64,000 bases of DNA from Symsagittifera roscoffensis (lineage: Eukaryota > Xenacoelomorpha > Acoela > Convolutidae), in contig NC_087069.1 of assembly GCF_963678635.1 (NCBI RefSeq), forward strand, positions 434,001-498,000, read 5' to 3'. A model generated the notes under the pieces. That model searched no databases, had not been told where the DNA came from, and saw only the letters and a list, made by a program, of their open reading frames with translations. Shown in pieces: positions 22,001 through 33,531 of this stretch; position 1 is the stretch's first letter, and each line of letters opens with the position of its first letter. A program made the translations under genes and the position numbers.

Positions 22001-22175
22001 AAGCAGCTTGAGCATGAAACTTAATGTTATCTCTGGTCAGAGGTTCGGTATGGCACCGCAAGGAAGTAAAATACAGTCGATAATCTCGGTGGCAGGGCAT
22101 CAGGTAATCAGAAATCTGAGTGAACCGTCTGAGTTCACTTTGATGCATTTGGACACATATGCACAGACTATCTGA
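19032..22175 (+). CDS. gag: Gag of Ty3/gypsy-type copy B
   Basis: An uninterrupted 1047-residue frame. The N-terminal 300 residues are charged and low complexity. About 307-420 is a strong coiled coil, followed by a basic Gly/Arg/Ser-rich stretch. The capsid-like retrotransposon gag region is at about 590-765, with the usual pattern of a tryptophan-containing helix, LEGTALNC and a later arginine-rich helix. Two CCHC zinc knuckles follow: C802-x2-C-x4-H-x4-C and C854-x2-C-x4-H-x4-C. A second helical, charged segment ends the protein. Gag packages element RNA into cytoplasmic particles. The protease frame overlaps the last 46 bases in the -1 phase (from 22130), which would allow -1 frameshifting, but I see no classic slippery heptamer. 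The ATG at 19032 is the first in the frame after the leader. Confidence 0.92.
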   Translation: MSLDKSRIPKRGNSSRKFIPEKQRKTMTDPFVDWIKRSRADKRGTVSGRMVETRSQKTSEERRELLEVEVNTDHTMNDNQGVNGLEGRGRRLASESTPVEQGHDFATSTGTLDREEMSELSDISTEVATNRRSPTDNTMMASGTGKQTTSSSFSERMKNTLGNFFPFSMGGEAGNDGESQEDEEDEEEQGDFGSQVSLNSSIQESEAHVGRETGTMDKFGVVTTISKEANTPGQSKDFAIRTSSEPQPEESRTRGLGNALMDPEINDEKTLRQRVKARISTSTKLPGTDRVTPPLVTPLVDNGAALEEALNDIVGSLGEQNEQMSIRMSELERAVHIERESLREEINRNRQEVGRSEKRLKERTDEHMTRNLSRMTREAEQRELRLRADMEKLRIQQEQSLGSLDTKIDAMMERRTQAIMDRLDGLLSSKSGPKEGKPNSGGPSREPKVNFNEHQRRKTYGSTRGRGSSSGYATRGNTAWGPNSRANSTGNRQTSDERPTQGTHATGRSDFGNRGHASPKRSHAGQAGNAHGDSDCRDAPHTEPSTRCEDTQAVRSRDATAMATAFEPLNRSLETFLTRLSRTNERSEKSRRVFKKPRCYKDESDGCIDTWIEVMKLHFEEEDLSERQECSALTSNLEGTALNCVMAKKQYQRDTAEKIFEILLNRFGSGVQGHQAMMRFEKRRQREDETIDKFLDDLEMLRRRSQPDESNRRMNLAVASKFIDGVKNDELRTMLATHYTPLSTNAPTPEELRLKSKEYLLLKPPSRSGYYKNNYGNFNNGPANQGNNWYKPRDDMDKRRSCANCSSTDHHVSACPAYKQGMKAIGFSLEDEDASELDHEDFMRRVIAKFGPRCFFCNLEGHFKSDCPQFWDAVADIKHPRHEEALSGVKASKARLLSEAEARRKDKPQELVAKKMQAVTEEAREPEPATAADDFKIDYTAAVRDAINRVQQELVTKEIEQKVKLELENEKLQEQLNAFEATEVEEAKAPSSLSMKLNVISGQRFGMAPQGSKIQSIISVAGHQVIRNLSEPSEFTLMHLDTYAQTI

Positions 22176-22270
22176 GGCAGATGGAGCCACGCACCGAGTC
22201 GAGGGCTGTGAGGGCACTACTAACTACGGGTGGCCCTCGCATGAAGAAACTTCATGGACGCTACCTATAA

Positions 22271-23623
22271 GTCTATGGGCCGTATCAAGTGATGCTGAAC
22301 GTGGATGGGATCAGTATCTACACCAGGTCTTATGTAACGACAGATGAGGACCAAATAGGGCAGATCTATTTGGGTGAAGAGGAACTCAAAGTCCGCAGGA
22401 TAGGCCAAGACGCCATGATGGAACAAGACGCGGTACACATTGGATATGAAGCAGATGTGACAGCACACCTGCTCGACACCAACGGAACAAAAATCGGAGT
22501 CACAGGGCTTCTGGACACAGGAGCGGTGGTGAGTGTGATGCCGATAAAAACTTGGGAAAGAATGGGCTTCACACGGGAAGATCTGATTCCTACGAACCTC
22601 CGACTGGCCGCCGCAAATCGAGGGGCCATCTACGTAGCCGGAAGAACACCGATAACGGTCCTTCACATGGGAGGACGAGACCTTTGGATGAGCTTCCTGG
22701 TGGTAGAGAATCTGGACAACGCCGACCAATTCATCTTGGGCAGAGATTTTGTCAGGAATTTTGACGTGATGATTGACTTGAACAACGGTCTAATACGGAT
22801 TAGAAACCCGGACCGAAAGTATGTTAAGAGACCAATTAATAGGATAATAACAGATGAAAATAAGGTACCAGTTTTTTTAGATAGAAAAGTAAAGTTACAA
22901 CCAGGACAAGCTGTAGTAGCAATTTTTAGAATGAGAAATTTAAATTCGTTAAGTGATAGCAAACAGGTTTGCTTAGTACCGAATCCAAATAGTCAGAGTT
23001 CGGTGATTTTAGGCCGGAGCTTCTCGGTAACGCGAAACGGACTGTGTGTCAGTGTGTTGTTGAACACACTGGACACCACGGTTTCAATCCAGCGTGGAAA
23101 GAAGCTTGGCTACGCCTTGCCGATGAGGACCGACTATGAGGAGACAGAAAACTCGAAGAAATATAGTGTGAAAGACTGTCCTTATCATGCAAATAAAGAT
23201 AAAATCTTAAAGAGAATTAATGAATTAAAATCTATTCATAAATTGTTTTCAATGAAATCCGAAACGGACGACGGCTTATCAAGCTGCTCGAATTTTCCGG
23301 AACGCCCCTCGTCATATGAACTAGATTCTGACAAACCGGTTTTGCCAGAAATAGAACATTTGAAAGGAAAAATAGGTGAGGGAGACTTCGAAAAATTGCG
23401 GGACCTCCTAGATCGGAACGCCGAAGTATTTTCAAAACATAAGGCGGACATCGGTTGCTGTAATTTTGTCGAACACGAAATCGAACTAGAAGAGGGCGCC
23501 GTTCCCCATAGGGAAGGCGCAAGGCGAATGACGCCACATAAATCGGAAGCGTGCCGAGCGGAAATCGAAATCGCCGTGGGCTTGCGGGGTAGTCATGGCG
23601 AAAAAAAAAGGGGGGCAGCTTAG
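22271..23623 (+). pseudogene. Protease and start of Pol, copy B, cut off by a frameshift in RT
   Basis: The frame encodes an aspartic protease (LLDTGA, catalytic D at 22514) with a flap-like ILGRDF segment near 22735. A linker and the beginning of RT follow, ending in the MTPHKS region shared with copy A. Two defects are visible. An in-frame TAA at 22268-22270 separates the segment that overlaps the end of gag (22130-22267) from the protease. Relative to copy A, about 35 bases are missing at 23570/23571, so the frame runs into 13 unrelated residues and stops at 23623. No restored reading is offered. Without a frameshift at that point the protease would not be joined to RT. Confidence 0.85.
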
Positions 23624-26600
23624 ATTTTGTTGCGACTTTCGTTACTTGAACGCGGTAACGATTAAAGATGCGTACCCGATACCGCGAATAGACGAGAGCC
23701 TATCCAAACTTGGAGATGCAAAGTTCTTCACCACATTGGACTTGGGTTCTGCCTTCTGGCAGGTTCCTCTGCGAAAGAAGGACAGAGAGAAAACCGGATT
23801 CGCGTGCGAATTGGGGTTGTACCAGTGGAAGAGGATGCAATTCGGCTTGTGCAATGCAACAGCAACTTTTCAAAGGCTGATGGCTCAGGCTTTGACAGGA
23901 GTGACCAAAAAGTACGGGAATCTCTTGATGTTCTACGTGGATGACGTAGTCATAGCGACACCAACCCTGGAGGATCACATTGATCGACTCGATGAGGTCT
24001 TCGGATGTATGAAAAGAGCAGGCTTGAAATGCAAACCATCGAAATGTGAAATCCTTAGGGATTCGATCAAGTACCTGGGAAGAATGGTAGACAGGCATGG
24101 TGTGAGGCCAGATCCGGAAGCAGTAGAAGCAGTGATGACATGGAAAGCTCCAAGAACGGACACACAGCTCATGAGCTTCCTAGGGTTTGCCAATTACTAC
24201 CGAGAATTCATAAAAGGATACGCGGACAAGGTGTACCCGATGCAGAAGCTGATGCGCAACAAAGGGAAAAAGTTCGAATGGAACGATGAGGCACAGGTTG
24301 CCTTCGAGAACATAAAGCGGGAACTGTGCGAAGCGCCAGTGCTGGGCATGCCTACAGAAAAGGGCATGTATGTTCTCGACACAGACGCATCGGTGGTGGC
24401 CATCTCAGGAATATTGCATCAAGAGCAAGAATGGAACGGAAGAACAGTTCTCCGTCCCATTGCATACGGCAGCAAAGTCTTGAGTGACACAGAGATGAAA
24501 TATGGCGCACCAAAAGCAGAAATGTTTGCAGTAGTCACCTTCGTGGAGAAGTACCGTGCATACTTGGGCAGCGCTCCCTTCAAGTTACGCGTGGACAACA
24601 GAGCGTTATCCTGGTTCAAGACCTACTCGATGGATCAGAGTTATATTGGTAGATGGATAGTGAGACTGGATGGCTACCATATGATAATCGAACATAGGAT
24701 GCGTGATAAACACCAGAATGCTGACAGTCTCAGTAAGAAAACTGAGTTCTATGAAAGATTGGAGCAGAAGCAGGCCAATCAGGCGGAAGTAAAGGAGGGA
24801 TTCTCGTTTTTGGACAAAGAAACTTATGAAGCGCTTCCCTTAACGAGATGGTTGGATAAATCAGGACATCCAATTCCAGGGCACCCTGAGTTACCTGTAG
24901 AGAAAGCAGCCGAGATAAAGATCCTGTCCAAGGAGGATCCGGTCCCCTTGGATTTGTTGCTGCGCTCGAACCTGGTCCAGCAAGAACTCTCTCGCATGAA
25001 TATAAACAGCCTCTCATTATTGGATAAAACGGTGCAAGTCACACCACAAGTAATGCGGATGCTGGGTGGATTGTTAGAAAGAGAAGTGACCAGAGATGAC
25101 CCCGAGTGGACAGCAGCAGTGGCATCGCTGACAGTCAGTGAGAAGGTGAAGATCATGCCGTCCAGACGACAACACGAAGAGAACGAGAGGGATTGTAGGA
25201 CAATAGTTCAGCAACTAGTATCCTCAATACCCCAAGAGATTTTAACCAGTACTTCTTACGGACAGAAAGGACAGGAGAGCGGCAAGCAAAAGAAAACTGT
25301 CACCTTTGTAGACCGGGATAAAGAGGGTGAAGTTGTAAAACAAAATCTGCTGCAAGGCTATTTGTCCGGGGAGCAGGATAAGGAGAAAAACCGGCGATCA
25401 CAAGATCAACACCCGGGACAAGTGAATTGGTCCGGGGAGTCCGAGATAGACGAGAAAATTCCTGATGAGAAACAGGACCTAGAGAACAAGGTTTTGTCAG
25501 GGGAGTTCAGATGGATGCGAAGGAAATACAGACGCGATCTGGAGGAGCGTGCAGTCTCCAGCACAACACCTTCGACAGATGATGAATCCCGAAACTCAGG
25601 AATGGATACCTATTCCGACAGGAATTCGACCTCGGGATCGGAACTGTCAGAACTAGCGATACACACGCTACTAGTGGAAACTCGGGCAAAGGACCTGGAC
25701 AGAGAAGTATACCAGGATCCTGACAGTGATCGCTACCTAATACCAAGCGAAAGAGTCTTTGACAACGCAGCGGATGACTTAGAAACGATAGCGGTATCGA
25801 AACGTTCGATAAGCCTGTTGCCGCAGAAAGAGGTAGTCAGGACTGATCTTCAACCGTTTCAGCAAGAAACACAACCGTTGGCGAAGATTTGGTGCGTTAA
25901 GATGGAAGAAGACACACATCAGCCCAACGAGCTGAATAGTCAGATAAGGGTCATGAAGACGTACTTGAAGGCGAGATACAGACTCTCGGACCTTCTAAGG
26001 GCGCAGAGAAATGATCGCATGACAAGCAACCTAAAAAGGTGGATAGAAAACGGTGCACCTGACAAAGGTGACCTGGAAGAAGACAGCTATAGGATCCTGA
26101 GACAATACTTCATGCAGAAGGAGGGGAGATTATATCTGAACAAGGACGGGATCGTGGCTTGCAGGAGAAGAGAAGAAGACAAGGTCTTATACAAATATAA
26201 CGCGATAGTGTTGCCGCAACTCTATCAGACAGAACTATTATTCAGGTCGCATGATCAGATGGGCCATCAAGGGATCGACAAAGTGTATCAGAGGATCCTG
26301 AAGCGCTTTGAGTGGCCTGGGAATAAAAAGGCATGCGAGAAATGGGTGACAGCATGTCTGTCATGCCAACAGGTCAAGGATCCTAGGAAGTTGCGATTTC
26401 CTTTACAATCAATTGAGTCGTCTGAATTCAACGAGGTGGTGCAGATAGATCACCAGAAGATATGCATGACAGACAGCGGTTACAACCAAGTCTTGGTCAT
26501 GATAGATCACTTCACGAAGTATGCAGAGGCCGTGCCCTGCATCACTGCCACGGCGGAAGAGACATGCGACCACCTGATCAATACGTGGATAGCAAGACAT

Positions 26601-27975
26601 GGTTGTCCAATGACGTTTCAATCGGACAATGGAACGGCTTTCGTAGGCGAGCTTACGAAAGAGCTTATGAGACGGTCACAAGTCGCTCAGGCTCACTCCA
26701 CGACATACCACCCTCAGACGAATGGCTTAGTGGAAAGACAGAATAGGACGTTAGTGTCGATGCTGAGGGTATATTGTTCCAGGTACATGACCGATTGGGA
26801 CAGATACCTTCCACAGGTGATGGGAGCTTATAATAGCACGCAACACTCCACCACTGGAGTCAGTCCACACATGATGCTGACGGGACACGAGAAGTCTTTA
26901 CCCTTGACATTCTTCTACCCAGAGTATGAGGGAAAGAAAACATCTCCACAGGTTTACGTAAGGGACGTGATCAGACGTCAACAGGAGTTGAACGATCTGT
27001 GTAGACGAAATACTCAGCAAGCACAGGCAAGGCAAAAGAAAAGATTCGACAAGAAAGCAGCTGGTGCAAAGGCTTACTCGGTGGGAGACTACGTATGGGT
27101 GTTTCAGAACGTTATACCACCGAAAGGGACAAAGAAACTTCTAAAGAAACGGAGGGGACCCTTCATGATTACGGAGGTGCACCAGGAGGGACGCTTTTAT
27201 AGACTGAGTACTGGCCGAGCCGCCCACTACGAGAACATCAAGCCACACAATCCATCGACAGAAGACTGGTGTATACCTGCAGACATGGAAGAAGGGGATT
27301 ATTTAATGATGGATCCTGCTTGTGAGGTCAATGAAAAAGGCACCAGGGGGAAGAACGATGGAAACGAGGTCGTAGAGGAAGGTACGGATACACCATTGGA
27401 GCTGGATCCAAACGAACAGATCGAAGCGGAAGATGAAACCTTACCCTACGCAGAAGAGGATTGGCGGGATCCCGAACAGACAGAGGTTCCCAAGAACTTG
27501 GAACCAGATCTTCCGTTCACGATTCAGACTCGTCAGAAGGACGGGACGAGACAAAGAAAGAAATACAATCCTTACGGTGACGACTTTGTAGTGGATAGGA
27601 TAGATCTAAAGAAAATAGTGGAGGAAGTAGTGGGTTTAGAGGAAATAACCGTGTCACAAGACATTGACATAGTCGATGATCACAACGATGAGTGGGTTGA
27701 CGACTGGTCGAAACCCGAAGTAGAGTTCGACGATGAGCAACAGCAGTCAAATGAACAAGACCTGACGAACCTGCGTGTCTTAGAGTGGCTGAACGAAATG
27801 ACATCAGACCCTAAAGAGACCAGCGTTACGATTCAAGACGTAGATCGTGAAAGCGCGAAATACATTAAGACCGAACGAGATGATCCTTCCTGGGCTGCCC
27901 AGGAAGGACAACTTCTCATTCCAGCTTCTAACCTTGACTTAATACCCGGTATGCGATCGACGGGGACGCCGATGG

Positions 27976-28015
27976 ATATTTTTGTCCGGGGAGTGGGGGT
28001 AGGACTTACCCACAC
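27976..28015 (+). other. Synonymously frozen 40-base island in pol copy B
   Basis: Base-for-base identical to 4405-4444 of copy A, including the G-rich run and hairpin; flanking codons differ. Confidence 0.6.
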
Positions 28016-28152
28016 TGAAAACTTGATAATAAAAAAATTAAGAATAGCAAGAGAAACAGGAGACTTAGAAGCAGAAACAGGCGAAGAACCTAAGAAACCT
28101 GACATAGGCAGGGTAGTTGAGTCATATTTTAATTTACCAAATGAATATTCTA

Positions 28153-28604
28153 GTAACATAATACTAACAGACAGTGATTTCATACTCACAAACAGAACAT
28201 GTGCGGTAGCAATCACCGCAGACATGAGTTTTAGGACGGCGCTAGCGGCAGATTTTAAGAGGGAATACAAAAACGTGGAATTCCTTTGGAAGCAAAGACC
28301 AGGGATAGGGGGCGTAGCAGCCTTACCTCCGGCGGTGTCGCAGATACCGGGAAAGTTCTTATGCTTCTTGGTAACGAGGGCGACGGAGAAGCAGCACGTG
28401 GACCCAGAACACCTAGTCTTGTCTTTGACGAGGCTGAGGGACTTCCTTGTGGAAATGGACGTGAAGGAGCTCTCGCTTCCTGTGTACGATCCAAACAGAG
28501 GAAGACTGCATCCTCGGGAATTGTACGCGCTTGTACACGTGATATTCTCTGATACGAACATACAAGTATATCTACACAAGAAATATTACTTAAGTATAGG
28601 CTGA
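28153..28604 (+). other. Macro-domain-like module at the C-terminus of Pol copy B
   Basis: Same order of strands and helices as in copy A, with ITADMS, DFKREY, CFLVTR, LPVYDPNRG and a final hydrophobic strand. Changes between copies are mostly conservative, so the module has been kept under selection. As in copy A, the glycine-rich loop and usual catalytic residues of ADP-ribose hydrolases are absent. Confidence 0.6.
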
Positions 28605-28992
28605 GTGATGTGCGAAAGAGTGTTAGGTCAAAGACTAAGTTGCATGTGATATGTGTGTTATGTTATGTTATGTGTTAGGTTATTAAGATCATGGGTAAGT
28701 AGGGGTTAGTGACCATGAACAACTAAATGACGATCTTGGGAATAGATCCAAAGTTTGGACTGTCCAATCTTAGGTCGAGTTCCAAAATTTTAGAAACCAA
28801 TTGATTTTAATAAATTTTAGGATAAATATCTTTTTATCTGAACTGTTTTAAGCAAATTTTAACGATATATGTTAAGGTGAAACTGACAAGTGTGACATTC
28901 GTGATTTCTTTTCTAGATCCTGATTGATCATTTAATTGCTCATTTGAGTCAAAACTTGAAATCGAAATCAAATCAAACTTGGAAAGAACAGT
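28605..28992 (+). promoter_or_regulatory. Pol-to-ORF3 spacer of copy B with candidate splice sites
   Basis: Non-coding. TGGGTAAGT near 28692-28700 resembles a splice donor. TTTCTTTTCTAG ending at 28916 is a good acceptor, 76 bases before the next ATG. Copy A has a comparable acceptor at the equivalent place. Use of either site is unproven. Confidence 0.35.
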
Positions 28993-29094
28993 ATGGACAA
29001 TTTCAACCTGGATGAATTGATGGACCTGGCAGAGGCATATGTAGGACCGATGGTAGATGCGATCTTCAGTTTTCTCGTTTATCAAGATCTTTAG
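28993..29094 (+). pseudogene. Possible truncated start of ORF3, copy B
   Basis: A 33-codon frame begins right after the spacer. Its LDEL segment and the helical VDAIFSFL-like stretch weakly resemble residues 18-45 of ORF3 in copy A (LDEL ... MLNAIL). After about 29070 the sequence no longer looks like the element. If the match is real, nearly all of ORF3 and the 3' LTR of copy B are lost. It could instead be a chance ORF. Confidence 0.4.
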
Positions 29095-29640
29095 ACACTT
29101 CAACCTTTTAGCTCTTTCAATCTTTCTATAAAATCAAAGCTTTTGTCATAGATTTCAGACGTTTATTTTTCAGTCTCCTGTAGACACGGAAAATGGAAAT
29201 GTCGAAATTTTCAAGCCAATTTCATTATTTTAGAGTTTTCAGTGTTTCGTAGTTTTTCTTTGTTTTTACCTTCATTTGGCTGAACAAAGTTTTTCATTCT
29301 TATTATGGTCAAATTGATTATTAATTTTTGCCTAAATAGAGGTGGCGGCCGCCGCACTTGACGAATTTTGCTTTCTTCGAGATTCAGCAATAAAACATGC
29401 ATTTTTGAAGGAAATCGTTCACCGCAGCCAACAGTTAAGCTACGCTGCCAAAATCTTGTGCTTTCCTAAATACCATATAGTTTGGTCGCATATAATAGGT
29501 ATATAACGTCATTTTACATGTAAACAAGCCAATACCCCCAAACTTTAGAAGGGTAAAACATGCACCGACCAAAACTTAATTCCATTCCCGTTTCCACAAC
29601 GTTCAGTGGGAATACTCAATAATATACCGAATTTTTATAT
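29095..29640. other. Intergenic AT-rich DNA
   Basis: No gene or recognised repeat. It marks the change from element to host-like sequence. Confidence 0.5.
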
Positions 29641-29825
29641 CCTTACATGAGGACTATTAAGTATAAAATTATACATGGTGACAATTAGGATTATTACATA
29701 GTGACCATTAGGTATAAAATTATACATGGTGACAATTAGGATTATTACATGGTGACCATTGCTGATCATTTAATACATGGTGACCATTATGATTTATACC
29801 TAATGGTCATCCATGTATGACAACC
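29641..29825. repeat. 51-bp tandem duplication with inverted end
   Basis: Two copies of a 51-bp unit (29661-29711 and 29712-29762) contain TACATGGTGACAATTAGG and CATRGTGACCATT words. A segment near 29795-29817 (TATACCTAATGGTCATCCATG) is the reverse complement of part of the unit, so the region can fold back. A poly-C run follows. Probably a decayed foldback element. Confidence 0.65.
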
Positions 29826-30686
29826 CCCCCCCCCCAATCCTAACGCACTATATGCATACTACTGTTAATAATTTGAGAGATGCAGCCTCACTTTTTGTTT
29901 TCTGGTACCGTTCAGAAAATTTTGCAAAAAAATCGATTTTCTTTTATCAATAAAAATCTTGAAAATTGAGCTTATGTTAGTTGTCTCTTTTGAATTTCTC
30001 AGGTTAATTTCAATTTTATCTGATAAAGACTAGGTATATTACTACATAGGGGAAAAACAACATAGCATTTATAATTTTATTTTATCTGTTCACAAAAATT
30101 GCTCTCATTTTGTTATTAAAATCTTAAATTGCGTTACTTTTTTTCTCGAGTAAATGCTTATCAGAAATGAAAGACTACATTTTGCGTCGCTTAATTGCAG
30201 TGTACGTGTCTTAAACGAAAAACTTTTCTTAGGGATACATCTGTTCTGTGACTGTGACTGTAGGTTTGAGGTTAGCTACGTCTAAATTTAAATGAGTAAG
30301 TCGGGAAACAGGGTAAATAAAAGCTCTTGCAAAGGCTAATTAGCATTAGAAGCAATCGATAAAACTGCCGTGCTTATTTGAGAAAGTGTTAGGACTTTTC
30401 TGGTGCTCAATATGTCACCAGAATGTTTTAGCTTCCAAGGCCACACTTGAAGGGTTGCATCAAATTTATTTAAAAAATGTGTAATTTTTTATTAAAGAAA
30501 TAATTTAGAAAGAAATAGGGATTTTTTGTGGGGATTATTGTTTTAATGCGCTAAATGGTATTCAAATTGTTGTTTGGATTTTTTTCTTCTCTTATGGGAA
30601 AATTTAGAGCTTAGTCGTTTCTGGAGGTTTCTTTTTAAACTTTTTGAGATTTTTGGGGATTCATACGGTTTTTAAATAGTTTTAAA
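29826..30686. other. Intergenic AT-rich DNA
   Basis: I see no gene, RNA or clear repeat. Confidence 0.5.
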
Positions 30687-31464
30687 GTGCTCATTCTTGA
30701 ATCATGCCAAAAACTAAATGATAATCCAGCTGAAAAAGATGTTGCAAAAATATTTAATGATTTTTTCATCATCATTGGTGAAAACTTGAAAACAGATAAT
30801 CCAAATGTATCTCCAACTCCAGTACCTAAATTAAATTGGTCAAGGTTTCTATACAGAACAACGCCATCAGAGATCAACGATATTTTTTGTCAATTAGACA
30901 ACAAATCAAAATCCGGGGATGACTATATTAGCAATCAAATAGTGAAAGCATCTAAAAACGTTAATGCCCCATTTCTATCGTTTCTAGTCAACCTTTCTTT
31001 TGCGTGAAGCAAAAGTAATTCCTGTTCATAAAGACAATTCCCGATTAGATGAAAATAATTACCGGCCAATCTCTTCACTAATTGTATGGAGCATGGTATA
31101 CGAAAGAACAATGTATAATCGATTCTAAGCATACATTGAAAAATTCGCTTTGTTGTATAGCAAGAAATTTGGGTTCAGATCAAAACAAAATTCAATAGAA
31201 GCAGTTGTTGAACTAACTGTAAAAATAGGACTTAAAAACTCGTTTAAGGAGGCTCATAGTTTTTTCCTTGATTTAAAAAATGCTTTTAATAATCTTGGTT
31301 TAGGTTAGGTCCTACCTCACCGATCAACAAAAACGACCTAAAGTAAATGGTGTTTCTTCGGGTTGGAAAAAAATAAATTGCAGCGTCCCACAAGGATCGA
31401 TTTCAGGACCGTTGCATTTCCCTAAATACATTAATGATTTGCCCGTGACATGTAAAACAGCAGA
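30687..31464 (+). pseudogene. Degenerate jockey/CR1-like LINE reverse transcriptase fragment
   Basis: Broken frames give the order expected before and within LINE RT. A helix reads AKIFNDFF..IGENL, then VIPVHK, then NYRPISSL, a KFGFRSKQN-like motif, FFLDLKNAF and finally the CSVPQGSISGPL motif next to INDLP. At least two frameshifts or stops interrupt it (around 31007, 31124 and 31300), and the FADD-box part falls in the assembly gap. No endonuclease domain is visible. Dead copy. Confidence 0.75.
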
Positions 31465-31664
31465 NNNNNNNNNNNNNNNNNNNNNNNNNNNNNNNNNNNN
31501 NNNNNNNNNNNNNNNNNNNNNNNNNNNNNNNNNNNNNNNNNNNNNNNNNNNNNNNNNNNNNNNNNNNNNNNNNNNNNNNNNNNNNNNNNNNNNNNNNNNN
31601 NNNNNNNNNNNNNNNNNNNNNNNNNNNNNNNNNNNNNNNNNNNNNNNNNNNNNNNNNNNNNNNN
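31465..31664. other. Assembly gap (200 N)
   Basis: 200 consecutive unknown bases, a round number that suggests a placeholder. The LINE fragment reads into it. Confidence 0.99.
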
Positions 31665-32691
31665 GTCTTGAATTTATTTTTTGGCATTGATGGACAACAT
31701 TCTGATTCTGATTTTTGGCACTGCCCCGACTGGTTTGATTTACTTAATTGTTGTGCTTAAAATTAGTGTTATTTTGAACCCCTCTCTCACAATTGAAATT
31801 CACTGGGACTACTTTATCACAATTTCAGCCCCATTCCGTTTGATTCCAAATTTTAGATTTTTCTGCTAACATATAAGGCAAATAACCTTAGGTTTCAACT
31901 GGATTTAATAATTTGAGATGACAAATCAGAGAATGCCTGGGCTCATGTGAACAAATTTTCCCCTAGTTGGATCAAGTTAACAGTCTCCCCTAATAAAAAA
32001 TGACAAATTCAACAATCAAGAATATGCTCAAATCCGATTGGCTGAAATATTTTCAACCACGTGAATTATCTCTCCCTTGTTTTCATTTAGGGGGTAGATA
32101 GTTCATTTGTCCCACGTCTGTTCTTTGAACGGCTGATTCAATAAGGGGACAGGTTTTTTAGGTTGTTTATCGACTAGCATACCCATGTAAAAGAATGCAG
32201 TTTGAAGATTTGCTACTTCACGTTTTGCTAACTCAAAATTGAAAATTTGATCAGCGTGCACACAGCCAAATTTTTGGTTTTTTATCTTAATTCGAGCGCA
32301 TAGAGCGAGCGAGCAGGTTTACAATCGCTTATTTTAATGGTAGAAAAGTTTACAGTAACTTAGTTTGAATTGTAAAAACTTAATTTTTCTCGAGTAGCGT
32401 TAGTTTTTTGAGTATTTTAGCGCCCTTTTGGAATCAAAAACTTCAAATTTCAAAAAAATGCAACAATTTGAAAAAGTTCGATTGTTTTTTTTTGTTGGAT
32501 ATTTTTTCGTTCTTTTACTATGACTGTCAAATACGCCGAATGTCTAGATTTTCGTTCAATTCCCTTTATCACACCACACCAAAAAAACTACTCTAATATG
32601 AAAAAAAAATTGTGGTGACTTTTTAGGACTATGGTCGGAACATTCTGTGCTTCTTGCACAGTAACCGGCTATCCTTTTTTCTTTATCTCAG
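31665..32691. other. Intergenic AT-rich DNA after the gap
   Basis: No convincing coding frame or repeat. Several short open frames look like chance. Confidence 0.45.
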
Positions 32692-32759
32692 GAGCTTGTT
32701 AGACGGCTTCGGCAAGCTTTGCTACCTCGATAACTTTGTAGGACACTTACTTGGGACAG
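32692..32759 (+). CDS. Candidate internal exon of a host membrane-protein gene
   Basis: A 68-base block, less AT-rich than its surroundings, is bounded by TTTATCTCAG and ACAG/GTAGTC. Its one fully open frame encodes about 22 residues (SLLDGFGKLCYLDNF, then GHLLGT) and ends after the first base of a codon. The exon at 57137 needs exactly one base to complete its first codon, so the two are phase-compatible and would extend a hydrophobic helix. The donor is not a perfect match. Short exons found by eye are easily spurious. Confidence 0.3.
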
Positions 32760-33531
32760 GTAGTCTGTTATGAGGGTCAATGTACACTCGTGAAATTATT
32801 ATTTGAAACGGTCTACGACTGTTAAAGTTCGAGATCAATTACTCAATATTTTTCCTCATATGTGATTTAAAATGAGAAAACATGTCAAACTGTTGCCCAC
32901 CCATTTTGTTTGGTTTATTCTGATGCAGCATCTAATCCTTCTGATTGTGCAACACAGGTTGTGTAACACTGTCTAACAGGAAATCAGTTCAGTTATTTCG
33001 GATTAGACTGCGTTTTTTTGAAGATTGCCCGATTAATTTGTTTTTGAATCCATGGCAAGTTTTCACTCTTTTTACCATGATTAAGCGCTCCATTTTATTA
33101 CATTACAACCAATTATAAATGATTTATTATCATTTTTTGTTAATTTCTGATAAAACAAGATTCTCATAAAAGCTCATAACCTTTTAGCTTCTCAATTTCT
33201 TGCTGATTTTTCAAAAAATATAATGGATTTTAAATAGTTTTTAATGCATTTTTTAGATTGTGTTTTCATCGAAATAATCGATTATAATAATTTCGTTGAG
33301 CAAAGTTGTAATAATAATGGATTATATTGATAAAATTTCAGGCAACGTTTTTCCATTATAAACGAATTATATCAAAGACATTCCGGTGCTGGAAAAATTA
33401 AAAAGTCGGACCTACAGAAAAGATGGTGACATAATGTCACATTAATTTAAAAAAGCGAGCTAAGCTAAAAAAACTGAAACGTAGAAGCGGCGATAGCTTT
33501 TACGGATCAGGAAACCGATCCGACGCGGATC
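32760..33531. other. Non-coding AT-rich DNA
   Basis: No gene seen. Around 33270-33375 words such as AATCGATTATAATAA and TCCATTATAA resemble parts of the foldback element at 55921-56105, perhaps a decayed copy. Confidence 0.4.

Larger units (their letters stand above)
23571..28604 (+). pseudogene. pol: Pol copy B: RT, RNase H, integrase, macro-like end, detached from its protease by a deletion
   Basis: From the deletion junction the frame is open to 28604 (the first ATG is at 23595) and matches Pol copy A throughout. YVDD, the RNase H acidic residues, HHCC and DDE integrase motifs, the GPF motif and the macro-like end are all recognisable. About nine in ten residues agree with copy A in the RT region, with many silent base differences. 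The conserved MPFGL motif reads MQFGL, a further sign of decay. The protein lost the first RT fingers segment and cannot be made as a fusion with protease without a corrective shift. Copy B is therefore probably non-autonomous. Confidence 0.9.

Noticed and set aside
27833-28579. 248-codon minus-strand frame opposite the macro-like module
   Set aside because: Antisense of a conserved coding region; no independent evidence.
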